This document shows positions 21,341-31,945 of a stretch of 64,000 nucleotides of DNA, in pieces; positions within the stretch are counted from its first letter, which is position 1, and the number at the start of each line of letters is the position of its first letter. The notes beneath the pieces are model-generated. The model was not told the origin of the DNA and ran no database searches. It saw only the letters and a list, made by a program, of their open reading frames with translations. The stretch comes from Ipomoea triloba. Its lineage: Eukaryota > Streptophyta > Magnoliopsida > Solanales > Convolvulaceae. The stretch covers positions 12,392,218-12,456,217 of the forward strand of contig NC_044927.1 of assembly GCF_003576645.1 (NCBI RefSeq), written 5' to 3'. The position numbers and the translations under genes were made by a program.

Positions 21341-22506
21341 TGAAGAAGCAGTATTGTGTAGGGGTTGATTCGTCAAAAGATATTTATGTTAAAACGGAAA
21401 GTCTATGACTCCCCGAGTGTCAGTCTCGAAGGAGGGACGTGGAGGTGTGTCAAACATTCGGGAGTTTACTTGATTGGATCATGCATAGGACTTGAGTGTG
21501 GTGAAGGGTGGAATTGCAAGTGAGAGTGTAGTTCATTGGTTGGTTTGAGTGCAAGAGAGTAGTAAAGTAAAAGTGATTTTGGGAATATGTAAAAGGGGTA
21601 GGGATTGGATAGTGTTCATGAATATTGCATAGTGAGAGTCTAAGGTCATGGATTAGGATTGCTAGGATATTGTCTATTCAAGAGTGTGTTGTCTTAGTCC
21701 TTTTCCACCTTGTGTACTCAGACTTCTTTGACTTAGGAGTGCCTTCAAGCATCCAAAGTTCTAAGAGGAATTTTATCAAACACTTAAGCTACACACTATC
21801 CTACTATTCTTAAGAAGTCCATAGGAACTTTGATTGTGTAAAGCTTCAAATCCTAACTCTAATCAAAGACATGAAAGAGTCAAGAGCTCAATCTCTCATC
21901 TAGATTGGCCAAATCCAACGAGATCTCATCAAAACAACAATCAAAAGACAAGAATAGATAATCCATCAACACAAACTCATAGATCCAAGATATAGAAATA
22001 AGATCATCACAAAAGCAATATTCAATCACACAATCCAAATCCCTAGACTAAATTAGCTACTCATGATATGAAATGAAAGTAAAAGCTAATTTAATCCAAG
22101 AACAAGATAGTTAAAATTATAGAAATGAAATAGAGATCACCTAGAGAGAAGAAGATCTTCAATCCAAGCTTGTTGCCTTCTACAATGGAGATTGATCTAA
22201 TCTAAAAACTAAGAAAAATGGAGAAAACTCTCCAAAGGAAAACTAAGGAAAGGGAAAACTAAAATTCTGGAAAATCCTCCTTTGGAAATTCATCAAAGGG
22301 GTTTAAATAGTCTCCGAAATGACAACCCTAGCTGAAATTCGCGCATCACGCCTCCACGCCTCTCACACGCGTGTGAGCGTGCGTGGGGAGCTTCTGGAAA
22401 GTTTCCACGCTTGCTCACACGCGTGTGGCCTTCCAGATTGGTCCTCCGGGGCTCCGCTTTTGCCTGGTTTGCTCTTTAAGCTCATCTTTTGGTCCTATTT
22501 GCTCCC
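21341..22506 (-). repeat. 3' LTR of element Z, incomplete at an N
   Basis: Matches the first 1165 bp of the 28855-30181 LTR. It then stops at the N (22507), so about 160 bp of the expected LTR end is missing. It contains the perfect 16-bp palindrome CTCACACGCGTGTGAG (22362-22377) upstream, on the minus strand, of the TATA-like ACTATTTAAAC (about 22305-22317). Confidence 0.9.
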
Positions 22507-22507
22507 N
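22507..22507. other. Ambiguous base (N) replacing the end of an LTR
   Basis: Other copies of this LTR continue with GGGGCTCCTGTTTTACTTC and about 160 bp more ending in TCTTATCA. Here that end and the expected PPT are missing, so the N hides a gap. Confidence 0.85.
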
Positions 22508-23690
22508 CAACCCAACGAATTGGCTTCCCTCAATTTTTAAACTCTTTGGTGATTGGCCTTTTGCCTTTTCGACTTCTCCTCGTGTCAACCCCTCATGCCT
22601 TTTTCTATTTAATGTTCAAGGGTTTTGTTTTCTCATTAAGCTCACCATTAGGCTCACCTTTTGCCCCATGCCCTACCAAGGTTAGTTCAATTCCGGGCCT
22701 CGCTAGTTTTATCTTTCTCAAATTAAAGAGTGCACACTCCCACTTCGAGAGATCCTTGACTAAGGTCCTACGTAAATAAGAGGTGAACATCATGCAAGCA
22801 GGCAATAATATAAACTTATTTGGCTCTAAACACTCTCATGGGTGCGAAAAGTAACTTCCTCAAAGATATTTCGAGAGTAAAAATTTTTGGGCATTTAGTC
22901 AAAATTCTCCCTAGATAACACAAATAATAACTCTCTTTTCAAAACTGCAAATGCACCCGCTTATCATTCCCAAGAGCTTCAACTTCTAAACTAAGCATGT
23001 AAGCATGTAAAGCACGAAGTGCGTCCTTTCCACACTTTAAAGTAAACATCGTCCTCGATGTTTCCATACGCACAAGGTAAAGGAACGAAACTGGGATTCT
23101 AAGGGTAGACAAATAAAAATCTCTTTCCACACTTTGGAAATTGCTCTGGGATATAGGGTATGCATCAAACGATCCTATTAATCATGGCAAACTGTAATAT
23201 ACTCATACACAAAGCTATAAAGAAAATATTTCCACACTTTAAAGATCAAAACGGGGCTTAAAATTAGAAAAGGGATAAGAGGATAAACCAAGTATGCATC
23301 CCTCTTTCCACACTTTAGCTTCCAGCATAGGCCTGCTCCCGTTATAGATGCTCTATAAGAAATGGAGACATAACATACAAAAAGGGTTTTCGGAGTACTA
23401 TTCAATTATTATAAACTGATAGAAATATAAAAGCAATAAAAATAACAAAAATTTAGATAATAAAGCATAAAACTAAGTAGAAATATCCGAATAGAAATGC
23501 AGAAAAGTAAAGCAGTTGGGCATTAAATAACATAAAGCGATAAAGATAAATAAAGCAAAGTAAAGAGATAAAAGAAATAAAAGTCGGAACCCCGCGCATA
23601 GGGATCCTAATGTTCAAACGGGACCAGCAATCATATTAACCAAAGTCACAGAACTCAGAATCAAGTGTCAATCAGTCAGGACCGAGAATA
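22508..23690 (-). other. 3' non-coding region of element Z
   Basis: 22540-22770 is similar to 30400-30618 in Y, including CACTTCGAGAGATCCTTGAC, so Z and Y share this 3' block. Further right there are four TTTCCACACTTT-type strings (near 23030, 23125, 23230 and 23310), each a PPT-like AAAGTGTGGAAA on the minus strand. One adjoins an inverted repeat AAACATCGTCCTCGATGTTT (23044-23063). No coding frame is supported. Confidence 0.65.
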
Positions 23691-23700
23691 GTTGAGGAAA

Positions 23701-23893
23701 GCATCAATCATCACCGAAGGGATGGAATTGCCTGTCGAATCTGCATCAATCATCACCGAAGGGATGGAATTGCCTGTCGAATCTAGCTTCATCATCACCG
23801 AAGGGATGGAATTGCCTGTCGAATCTAGCTTCAAGAGCGGCAATTCTTCTAAATTGCCTGTCGAATCTAGCTTCAAGAGCGGCAATTCTTCTA
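23701..23893. repeat. Three staggered 42-bp tandem duplications (second locus)
   Basis: Exact pairs: 23701-23742/23743-23784, 23749-23790/23791-23832 and 23810-23851/23852-23893. Unit length is identical to the Copia-1 locus although the sequences are unrelated. It lies in the tail of the Athila ORF region of Z. Confidence 0.95.
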
Positions 23894-24916
23894 TCATTAT
23901 CCTCCACCGCTTGTCTCATGCGGTTGAGGTCCTCGGTGTGAACATCCTATCTTGCGGAGATGGATGTGAAGTGGCCTTGCTGCCAAGTATGCTCCTCGCG
24001 CCAATAGTTCATTTGTTCTTCATGGAGCTGTCTATGAAAATTCTGCGACGCTGCCCAATCCATAGGAGTAGGGCCTTGCTCTTGTGCAGCATCGTCCTCC
24101 TCATTCTCTTCCTCGTCCTCATCATCATTATCAGAAGCATTTAAATCGGGTGCATCATCACCTCCAAGCCGTAGTTCTGCGGCAAAGAACTCACCCACGG
24201 TAAAAGAAATTGAGCAACCATCGGATCTCTATCCCATCAACTGGTTCAGTAGGCCCAACCCAATACACAGTTTAGTAACAAAAGGTCCAATAAATACAGT
24301 CTGAATCACATGTAGAATAAGTCCTGCTTGTATACCTTGTTTCTATTTGTGGTTCGTCCAGAGAGATTTATAGCATGTTTGTGATGCTTCTCCAATATCG
24401 TCTAGCAACTTCATCTGAATCAAAATCTTCTTTGAAATCTCTGAAATATGGCATGGACACGCTTGTAACACCCAAAGTGTTAACATACATACTGTAGTGG
24501 TTGCCGAAAAGAGTGAATGAAATAGATTCCCTTGCATCGTTGACTTCCCTTCTAATCTCCAGGGTCGCCAAGAATTCATAGGTGACAGGTGCATAGGTGG
24601 GTCCTCTCCACTGAAACAGATAGCGGAGCTGTGGGTGCCTAAGGAGCATATTCACTTCTTCCAAACAACCAAATTCTCTTAAAACATTATCCTCAAAGTG
24701 ACGGCCAACAGAAAACTGCTTTCCTTTATAGTTGTCTACTGTCGCGAGTTGAATGGGTGTCAAGTGTCGTAGTGACCTTGACCCCGGCTCTTGTATAGCC
24801 TGTTGAGCTGTAGTGTGCTGCCGTGTCCTTGATCGATTCGATTCTCCTACATCATGCTTTGATTTCTTTGCAATTTCTTTCGAGCGTCCCATCCTACAAA
24901 TTATAGAAATTATCAT
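23894..24916 (-). pseudogene. Athila ORF (env-position ORF), broken
   Basis: The minus-strand frame 24916-24368 encodes 182 residues. A basic N-terminus is followed by the conserved-looking stretch with HLTPIQLATVDNYKGKQF, GCLEEVNMLLRHPQLR and RREVNDARESISF, which I recognise as the Athila retrotransposon ORF1 type of unknown biochemical role. It breaks at 24368. A downstream frame (24198-23947), rich in Asp and Glu (DNDDEDEEENEEDD) and ending in a Gln/His-rich tail, appears to be the C-terminal part, so frameshifts separate the two. It sits where Athila elements place an env-like ORF, after the pol position. No signal peptide or membrane segment is evident, so I do not call it env. Confidence 0.7.
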
Positions 24917-25572
24917 TCATGGTAATTGGCTTTGAATAAGTCACCATTATATTTGTGTAAAATTCCTTGTCAAGATAATGGATTTCAAACATATAGGGCT
25001 AAGAATTTTTGAAAATTTCGCTATAGTTTCCCCTATATTTTGGACAAATCAAGCATAAGAATATCAACAATATCATTCCATTATCACACACATGCATAAA
25101 TTCATCATAAGATATATCAATTTGATAGTCAAATAAGAAGTCAACTACAAAAGTCAAGAATTTCAAAAAGTCAACTTCATCTTCTTCCCCAAATTCGAAA
25201 TTAGGGTTTTGAAATTGAAAATTCAATTTGGGCAATGTAGCATCTGAAAAGTCAAATTGATGACATATAATAGTTCTATAACAAGTTTATTTATCAATTC
25301 AAGCATCAATTTCATAATTTCAACAAGAAATCTAACAAACCCATTTGTTCATCAATGGTGTTCACACTTGAAGTTCAAGAATATACAACAATCCATCAAT
25401 GTAACCATCAATAATGAAAGAAAACATCAAAGGATAGTTCTATGAAGCATTATAACCAATTTAATCATTCAAAATCATTCAAAATCAGGCAAGGCATTGT
25501 AGAATAAATTTCACATTCAAACTCTTCCAAACTCATGAATATTCAAGGATAAAGAGTCAAAAAGATGAAAGA

Positions 25573-26060
25573 TTACCTTGATGTTGATGTTTTAATCTTC
25601 TTTGAATGGTAAAAAGTGAGAAGTATGTTCAAACCTTGAGTTTGGTTCTTCCTTGCGTGGAGAAGAGAAGAGAAAAATTGATTTTGGGAGCAAAATAAGG
25701 TGGGATGGCCGAACAAGGGTTTTAAACCCGTAGGGGCCTCCACGCCGGTCACACGCTCGTGTGACCGTGCGTAGGAGGTCTCTGCCTCGCTCCCACGCAT
25801 GGCAACACGCGTGTGAGCGTGCGTGGGGAGCTTCTGCCTCGTTCCCACGCACGGCTACACACGTGTGAGCCTCGTGTAGGTCCACTGCATCGTTTTCTTC
25901 TGATTTTTGGCCTTGCCTCTCATACCTATATCCAATTTAAGCTCTTCCAAAGCAATTTCTAGTCTCGAATCCTACAAATTAGTCCTCAAAACATGGTTCT
26001 ATATGATTGTAGCAATTTAGTAGAACAAAAACATTAAAAACGAAAGCATAGAAATAATGT
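25573..26060 (-). repeat. LTR-like GC-palindrome block inside Z
   Basis: 25735-25885 contains CACACGCGTGTG-like and CCACGC/GCGTGG strings as in the U3 of the flanking LTRs, next to GGTTTAAACCC-like DNA at about 25715-25735. It may be the remnant of another LTR or an internal promoter. The two overlapping minus-strand frames here (Cys/His/Arg-rich) are composition artefacts. Confidence 0.5.
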
Positions 26061-26147
26061 AAAGCATTTTATTAAAACCTTGGGTTGCCTCCCAAGTAGC
26101 GCCACGGTTTACGTCATTGGCTAGACGCATTATACCTTGGTTTGAAT
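26061..26147 (-). other. Conserved Athila-type segment after protease
   Basis: Minus strand carries GTGGCGCTACTTGGGAGGCAA-like DNA followed by CCCAAGG. A similar string occurs in Y at 34550-34590 (CACTTAGGAGGCAATCCC). It marks the end of the coding region in Athila-type elements and shows that pol is missing from this position in Z. Confidence 0.6.
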
Positions 26148-28656
26148 TCAGCCATATTCCTTGGTGGTGGGTAAGAAGCATTTTGGTACCCACGTGTTTT
26201 TCCAAGTAAGCTTATCGTTCCTCCGCTTCGGTTTTGGTTTCACCTTTGATTTGACCTTCGCCCTTCCATCGTCATTAGCTCCTTCTTTTGCCTTCTCCTT
26301 GTCATCATTCGTGGTTTGTCCTTCGAATCTCAGGGTAATTTCTCCTAAACTAACATCTATTCGTGCACGACAAGTAGCCAGAAATGGTCTTCCAAGAATT
26401 AAGGATTCATGGGGATCATCATCTCCCATCTTACAGACAATAAAATCGACAGGCACAAGAAATTTTCCTACTCTTACTAGAACATCTTCCGCTAAGCCTT
26501 CAGGATACCGTGTGGTTCCGTCAGCCAAACGTAGAGTCAGCCTCGTCGGTTTCAAACGTGGTAAGTTCAATTTTTCAAAAAGATTTAAAGACATGACATT
26601 GATAGAAGCACCAAGATCAGCAAAAGCGTTTCTAGGTTCCATGTTCTGTATAGAACAAGGGATTAACAAAGCTCCAGGGTCACCCTTTTTTCTGGGGTTT
26701 CCCTCAGTCAAACAAGCCGAAGATTCTTGGCTTAAACATGTAAAATTATCACAAATGTCATTCTCAAACAACTCACGGCATTCTTTGCTATTGAAGAATT
26801 TTCGAATAAAAGCTTTAAATTTACCTTCTCGAGCTGTTTCCTTTTCTTTTGAGCTTTTGATGTTGTCTCTTGGTAGTTCCTTTTCTTTCGGGCCTTCTTC
26901 CGAAGTGGTTTCCTCCTTGCGTTCCTTCATTGATATGGTGCATGAACTGTTCACATTTTTTAATTCAAGATTAAGACTACAAGAGGTAGTCTTGTTTCTT
27001 TGGTCGTCTACCTTACATTGACAATTTCCACAGATAGCATCCATTGGATCACATTTCTCATGTGTTTCTTCTTTGGCATCAATGGCGTTGACTCTCTCTT
27101 TCGGGTTGTTTTCAGTGTTGCTTGGGAGTTGTCCGTAGTGTCGATCTGACATCACCTTAAACATCTGAGAGATTTGATTCTCAATTGTCTTTAGTGTAGC
27201 CTTAGACTCTTGGCGAAGACTAGAAATTTCTTGCCTAATCTCTTGAGTAATTTCTTGTTTCAGATTTGTCCGATCATTTTTGAGTTCCATGATCGTCCTT
27301 GTAAGTCTTTCATCTACCTCACGGATGTCATCCCTTCTCTGTTGAGTAAAATCAAGTTGAGAGTCGTATTGTGGCCTGAATTGGGTCATTTGATTTCCAT
27401 TTCCTTGGTTTTGATTGTACATTTGCTATTGTTCCAACCCTCTCCCTGTTTTCAATTGTTGTTTGATATTTGGTTTTGTCCATAAGCATTGAAGTTGGAG
27501 TTCCTTTGATAATCTACCGCCTCGACTTGTTCAGATGCAGACGTAGAAGTGCAAATATTGGTGTCATGAGGTCCTCCACAGATATTACAATAAAGTGCCA
27601 ATGCCATGCAAGGCTTGGGTTTTCCTTCCATTTTTCTACCATAGCCTGTAGCTTTTTGATTTCGTGATTCATTGCTTCGATTTTGGCCTCACTTGCCACT
27701 CAATTATCAACTTCATAAATTCCTCCATGATCTCCTCTTCGTTCATACCAACAGGATGTGTTTTTAGATATTCTCTCGATTAGTTCCTCAGCCTCTTGCA
27801 AAGCTAGGGAGACAAAGGCACCGCTGGAGGATGAGTCAAGCGACATTTTTCCTTTATCCGTCAACCCTCCATAGAATGAGCTAATCATGTCCCATGGGTG
27901 CATCAGATCTTGTGGGCATTGCCTTTTAAGAACTTTAAATCTTCGCCAAGCCTCTCCCAAACTTTCAAGTCTTCCTTGTTTGAATTCTTGTATCAGCCTT
28001 TTAATCCTCATAGTTTTTGTAATGGGAAAGAACTCGTTCATGAATTCATGATGCAACTGTTGCCACGTTTTGAAATGATTGTCGTCTTGGCTTTCCAACC
28101 ATCGTGCTGCCTCTCCTATAACTGAAAATGGGAATAATTTTAGTCGAACTATTTCCTCGCTAACGCCTTCTTGTCTGTACATCCCACATGCTCGTATAAA
28201 TCTTGTGATGTGTGCGTTGGGATCTTCAGATGGTAATCCCGAGTATTAACTGTTCTGAACCAGTGTGAGAATAGTTGGATGCACGTGAAAGTTGACATTC
28301 TCCATTGGAGGTACATAGATCGAGTTGTGCATGTTAAAATCCGGAGTCATGTAATCTGCAATTGATCTTTGTGGTTCTTGAGGGTTTCCATAATATTCCT
28401 CTTCACGAATGTTCTCTTGATTATTTGCTCTGTTAGCTTGCGGTTCTTCAATGATTGGTTCTTCATGGTTAATCGGTACTTGTGGATTGATTGGGACTGG
28501 GGGTGGATTTGGTACTGTTGTGCCTCTTCCTTGTGGGTTTCTTGTTGCGCTTGATGAAGCCATTAGTGATCCTTGGGTATTTTTCCTTCTAGTTGCTCTA
28601 TTAATTTCAGGAATGTAGGGTAGTAAACCTTGATTTCCTTTTGCTCTCGTGTGCAT
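26148..28656 (-). pseudogene. Element Z gag-protease
   Basis: Gag starts near 28656 (MHTRAKGNQGLLPYIPEINR). The capsid region (28182-27700) includes LFPFSVIGEAARWLESQ and EFFPITKTMRIKRLIQEFKQ, typical of Athila gag. An in-frame TAA near 28246 and a TGA near 27700 interrupt it, both in one frame. A frameshift near 27595 then leads to a zinc knuckle CNICGGPHDTNIC in another frame. The 424-codon frame 27422-26148 has a charged linker and an aspartic protease with NAFADLGASINVM (Asp-Leu-Gly-Ala-Ser, as usual in Athila) and SLILGRPFLAT, the flap-side ILGRPFL motif. The protease would process gag into capsid and nucleocapsid. It ends CFLPTTKEYG with no RT following. Stops are consistent with C-to-T changes. 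Confidence 0.85.
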
Positions 28657-28830
28657 TCACCTAGTAAAATTATCAACGAAACGAAAATTTCCACAATTGA
28701 CTAGAAGTAGTCAATTGGGTTAGTAGCAAAAACAAGAAATAAAACAAAATTAAGTGGAATGGATTAACATTTCTCAAATCTAGCATTCATGCAATCAAAG
28801 TAAACAAAAACATATGACAACCTATTGCCC

Positions 28831-28848
28831 TCCCCGGCAACGGCGCCA
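28831..28848 (-). other. Primer-binding site of element Z
   Basis: Minus strand TGGCGCCGTTGCCGGGGA, the Athila-type site usually attributed to tRNA-Asp, six bases from the LTR. Confidence 0.93.
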
Positions 28849-28854
28849 TTTTTT

Positions 28855-30181
28855 TGAAGAAGGAGTATTGTGTAGGGGTTGATTCGTCAAAAGATATTTA
28901 TGTTAAAACTGAAAGTCTGTGACTCCCCGAGTGTCGGTCTCGAAGGAGGGACGTGGAGGTGTGTCAAACATTCGGGAGTTTACTTGATTGGATCATGCAT
29001 AGGACTTGAGTGTGGTGAAGGGTGGAATTGCAAGTGAGAGTGTAGTTCATTGGTTGGTTTGAGTGCAAGAGAGTAGTAAAGTAAAAGTGATTTTGGGAAT
29101 ATGTAAAAGGGGTAGGGATTGGATAGTGTTCATGAATATTGCATAGTGAGAGTCTAAGGTCATGGATTAGGATTGCTAGGATATTGTCTATTCAAGAGTG
29201 TGTTGTCTTAATCCTTTTCCACCATGTGTACTAAGACTTTTTTGACTTAGGAGTGCCTTCAAGCATCCAAAGTTCTAAGAGGAATTTTATCAAACACTTA
29301 AGCTACACACTATCCTACTATTCTTAAGAAGTCCATAGGAACTTTGATTGTGTAAAGCTTCAAATCCTAACTCTAATCAAAGACATGAAAGAGTCAAGAG
29401 CTCAATCTCTCATCTAGATTGGCCAAATCCAACGAGATCTCATCAAAACAACAATCAAAAGACAAGAATAGATAATCCATCAACACAAACTCATAGATCC
29501 AAGATATAGAAATAAGATCATCACAAAAGCAATATTCAATCACACAATCCAAATCCCTAGACTAAATTAGCTACTCATGATATGAAATGAAAGTAAAAGC
29601 TAATTTAATCCAAGAACAAGATAGTTAAAATTATAGAAATGAAATAGAGATCACCTAGAGAGAAGAAGATCTTCAATCCAAGCTTGTTGCCTTCTACAAT
29701 GGAGAGATTGATCTAATCTAAAAACTAAGAAAAATGGAGAAAACTCTCCAAAGGAAAACTAAGGAAAGGGAAAACTAAAATTCTGGAAAATCCTCCTTTG
29801 GAAATTCATCAAAGAGGTTTAAATAGTCTCCGAAATGACAACCCTAGCTGAAATTCGCGCATCACGCCTCCACGCCTCTCACACGCGTGTGAGCGTGCGT
29901 GGGGAGCTTCTGGAAAGTTTCCACGCTTGCTCACACGCGTGTGGCCTTCCAGATTGGTCCTCCGGGGCTCCGCTTTTGCCTGGTTTGCTCTTTAAGCTCA
30001 TCTTTTGGTCCTATTTGCTCCCGGGGCTCCTGTTTTACTTCTTTTAAGCTAAAAATAGCTTTTGTGCACCAGTTAGTGATTTTCAAGCATTTACGCACAT
30101 AATTTACCAAATAAGGATGCTATAGACGCGATAAAACACCCTAAAATGTGCCTGAAATAAGGGTATCTCGGAGTCTTATCA
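28855..30181 (-). repeat. 5' LTR of element Z
   Basis: 1327 bp, TGAAGAAGG...GTCTTATCA, followed by TSD AACGT. Minus-strand TATA-like ACTATTTAAAC at about 29818-29829, with CTCACACGCGTGTGAG at 29878-29893 just upstream in U3. Related solo LTRs are at 40034-41370 and 48515-49840. Confidence 0.93.
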
Positions 30182-30186
30182 AACGT

Positions 30187-30776
30187 CATCAGGCGACCCG
30201 ACTTCACATGGAGCTCCATGCTTTTTCGAAGACAGTGCAATGGGTGCCTGAATCCTAGCGAAGTGGCTCACCTCCTCTCTATTTTTCTCATCTTTCAGGA
30301 TCTCTTCGGGGTAACCGACTTCACATGGATCTCCATGCTTTTTCGAAGACGGTGCAATGGTTACCCCGTATCCAGACTAGATTGCTCACCTCTACTTTTA
30401 TCTCTAGGAGTGGCCTTTGCCTTTTTCTTTTCACCATATATCAAACCCTCATGCCTTTTTCTAGGGATTAGGGATTTTTCACTCTAAGCTCACTTAGGCT
30501 CACCTTTTGCCCCATGTCCTGCTAAGATTAATTCAATTTCCGGGCTTCACAATTTTTATCTTTCTAAAACTTAAGGGGTAAACACTCCCACTTCGAGAGA
30601 TCCTTGACTAAGGTCCAAACAAAATACAAGGTGAAGAACATGCAAGCACACATAAAAATTTTCAATTTTGGGTCAGTTGTGCAAATTGGTGCAAGGTGTA
30701 ACTTCCAAAGCATATTTAAGACATTCGTATTTGGCACAAGGTTAGGAGCCTTCCTAGATAGTATTGGCAATAACAC
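30187..30776 (-). other. Middle internal piece of element Y
   Basis: Contains a 46-bp direct repeat (starts 30199 and 30316) whose first copy includes the 14-bp palindrome CATGGAGCTCCATG. It also contains the 30400-30618 block shared with the 3' region of Z. No coding frame is supported. It ends at TSD AACAC beside the 3.2-kb solo LTR. Confidence 0.7.
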
Positions 30777-31439
30777 TGTAACACCCCAATTTTCACATCT
30801 CGGATTTATTGCAAAATCCCTAATAATACATTGCGGAAGCATCTAACCAGCAGAAAACTGGGTGTTACCGCCACGCTTAGGTATCTCTCCTATACCCAAA
30901 CGCTAAGGCTAAACTTACAACATCAAATAATTTCATCAATGTTCCCACTTAATACATAAGCAAATAATTCTTCCAGGGTGTCTATTCTAGGATAGGGTAG
31001 TCTTCAACCTCGACTTCCATCCTATTCAGAGCTCATCGGCCACAGGCGCCCACGCTAGACTGCATCTAATAAAGGACACAATGAAGTGTAGTTAGCGCGA
31101 CGGCTAAGTAAGGAAATCCATTGTCACTCAAAAGTAAACAAAGGTTTCGAAAATGTATTAATCATTTGAAAGCTTTACCCATAAGTTGAAAATTTACCTG
31201 CATCCAGGTTATCAACAAAAGGGTGTATAATAGAGTATATTAGTTGCATCAACATATAATGCTTTCATTTCCGGGAATTATTATCATTTAACTCAAAATA
31301 GAGGGTTCAACAACACACACACTTTACTGTTCAAAAATTCGTGACATTTTATTCTTCAATCTAGTTACGGAGTAACTAGATTTTCATAGTTAGTAAAGTT
31401 TTACTTAGTTTCCCCCTGGATAAGTGTATGGTAATCTTA

Positions 31440-31945
31440 GAATGTTTTCAAGAACCTCGGGCCGCGGCACTCATGCCTCCCGCAGGTCAAACATCTCAAT
31501 AACTTCGGGGCCCCGGCTCACAAGCCTCCCGCGAAGTCAAACATCTCAATAACTTTGGGGCCCCGGCTCACAAGCCTCCCGCAAAGTCAAACATATCACT
31601 AACTTCCGGGCCCCGGCTCGCAAGCCTCCCAAGAAGTCAAACATCTCAATAACTTTCGGGCCACGGCTCCCGCAGGCCTCCCGTAAAGTCAAACATCTCA
31701 ATAACTTCCGGGCCCCGGCTCGCAAGCCTCCCAAGAAGTCAAACATCTCAATAACTTTCGGGCCACGGTTCCCGCAGGCCTCCCGTAAAGTCAAACATCT
31801 CAATAACTTCCGGGCCCCGGCTCGCAAGCCTCCCAAGAAGTCAAACATCTCAATAACTTTTGGGCCACGGCTCCCGCAGGCCTCCCGTAAAGTCAAACAT
31901 CTCAATAACTTCCGGGCCCCGGCTCGCAAGCCTCCCAAGAAGTTA
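31440..31945. repeat. Tandem array with alternating 50- and 52-bp units
   Basis: The string GTCAAACATCTCAATAAC recurs at 31486, 31536, 31586, 31636, 31688, 31738, 31790, 31840 and 31892, with a decayed copy at 31942. Steps are 50, 50, 50, 52, 50, 52, 50, 52, 50, so the right half is a 102-bp higher-order repeat of two variants (GGGCCCCGGCTCGCAAG and GGGCCACGGCTCCCGCAG). Confidence 0.95.

Larger units (their letters stand above)
21341..30181 (-). mobile_element. Element Z: Athila-type element lacking pol
   Basis: Minus strand, 5' LTR 28855-30181, 3' LTR 21341-22506 (cut by an N), perfect TSD AACGT (21336-21340, 30182-30186). Internal order: PBS, gag-protease (28656-26148), LTR-like GC-rich block (25573-26060), Athila ORF (24916-23947), 3' non-coding region. 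RT, RNase H and integrase are absent. LTRs differ at about 10 sites in the 1165 bp that can be compared (about 0.9%). Recent movement without pol implies help in trans from an autonomous relative. Length 8841 bp as assembled, including a gap and 126 bp of artefactual duplication. Confidence 0.92.

Noticed and set aside
22319..22540. Plus-strand frames with CSHACG-type text, repeated at 29835-30047 and 49494-49706
   Set aside because: They fall on the GC palindromes of the LTR U3, antisense to the element, and are conserved only because the LTR copies are young.
23676..24144. Apparent protein repeats of 14 residues
   Set aside because: Caused by the 42-bp duplications; the frame is also antisense to the Athila ORF region.
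24368..24916. Athila ORF as a viral-type envelope protein
   Set aside because: Position fits, but no signal peptide, membrane segment or cleavage site is visible; called only Athila ORF.
26161..27021. 286-codon plus-strand frame
   Set aside because: Antisense shadow of the Z protease frame, which has clear DLGAS and ILGRPFL motifs.
31440..31945. CRISPR-like or coding repeat (a 130-codon minus frame)
   Set aside because: Units are contiguous without spacers, and the frame is a by-product of the tandem array inside a plant solo LTR.
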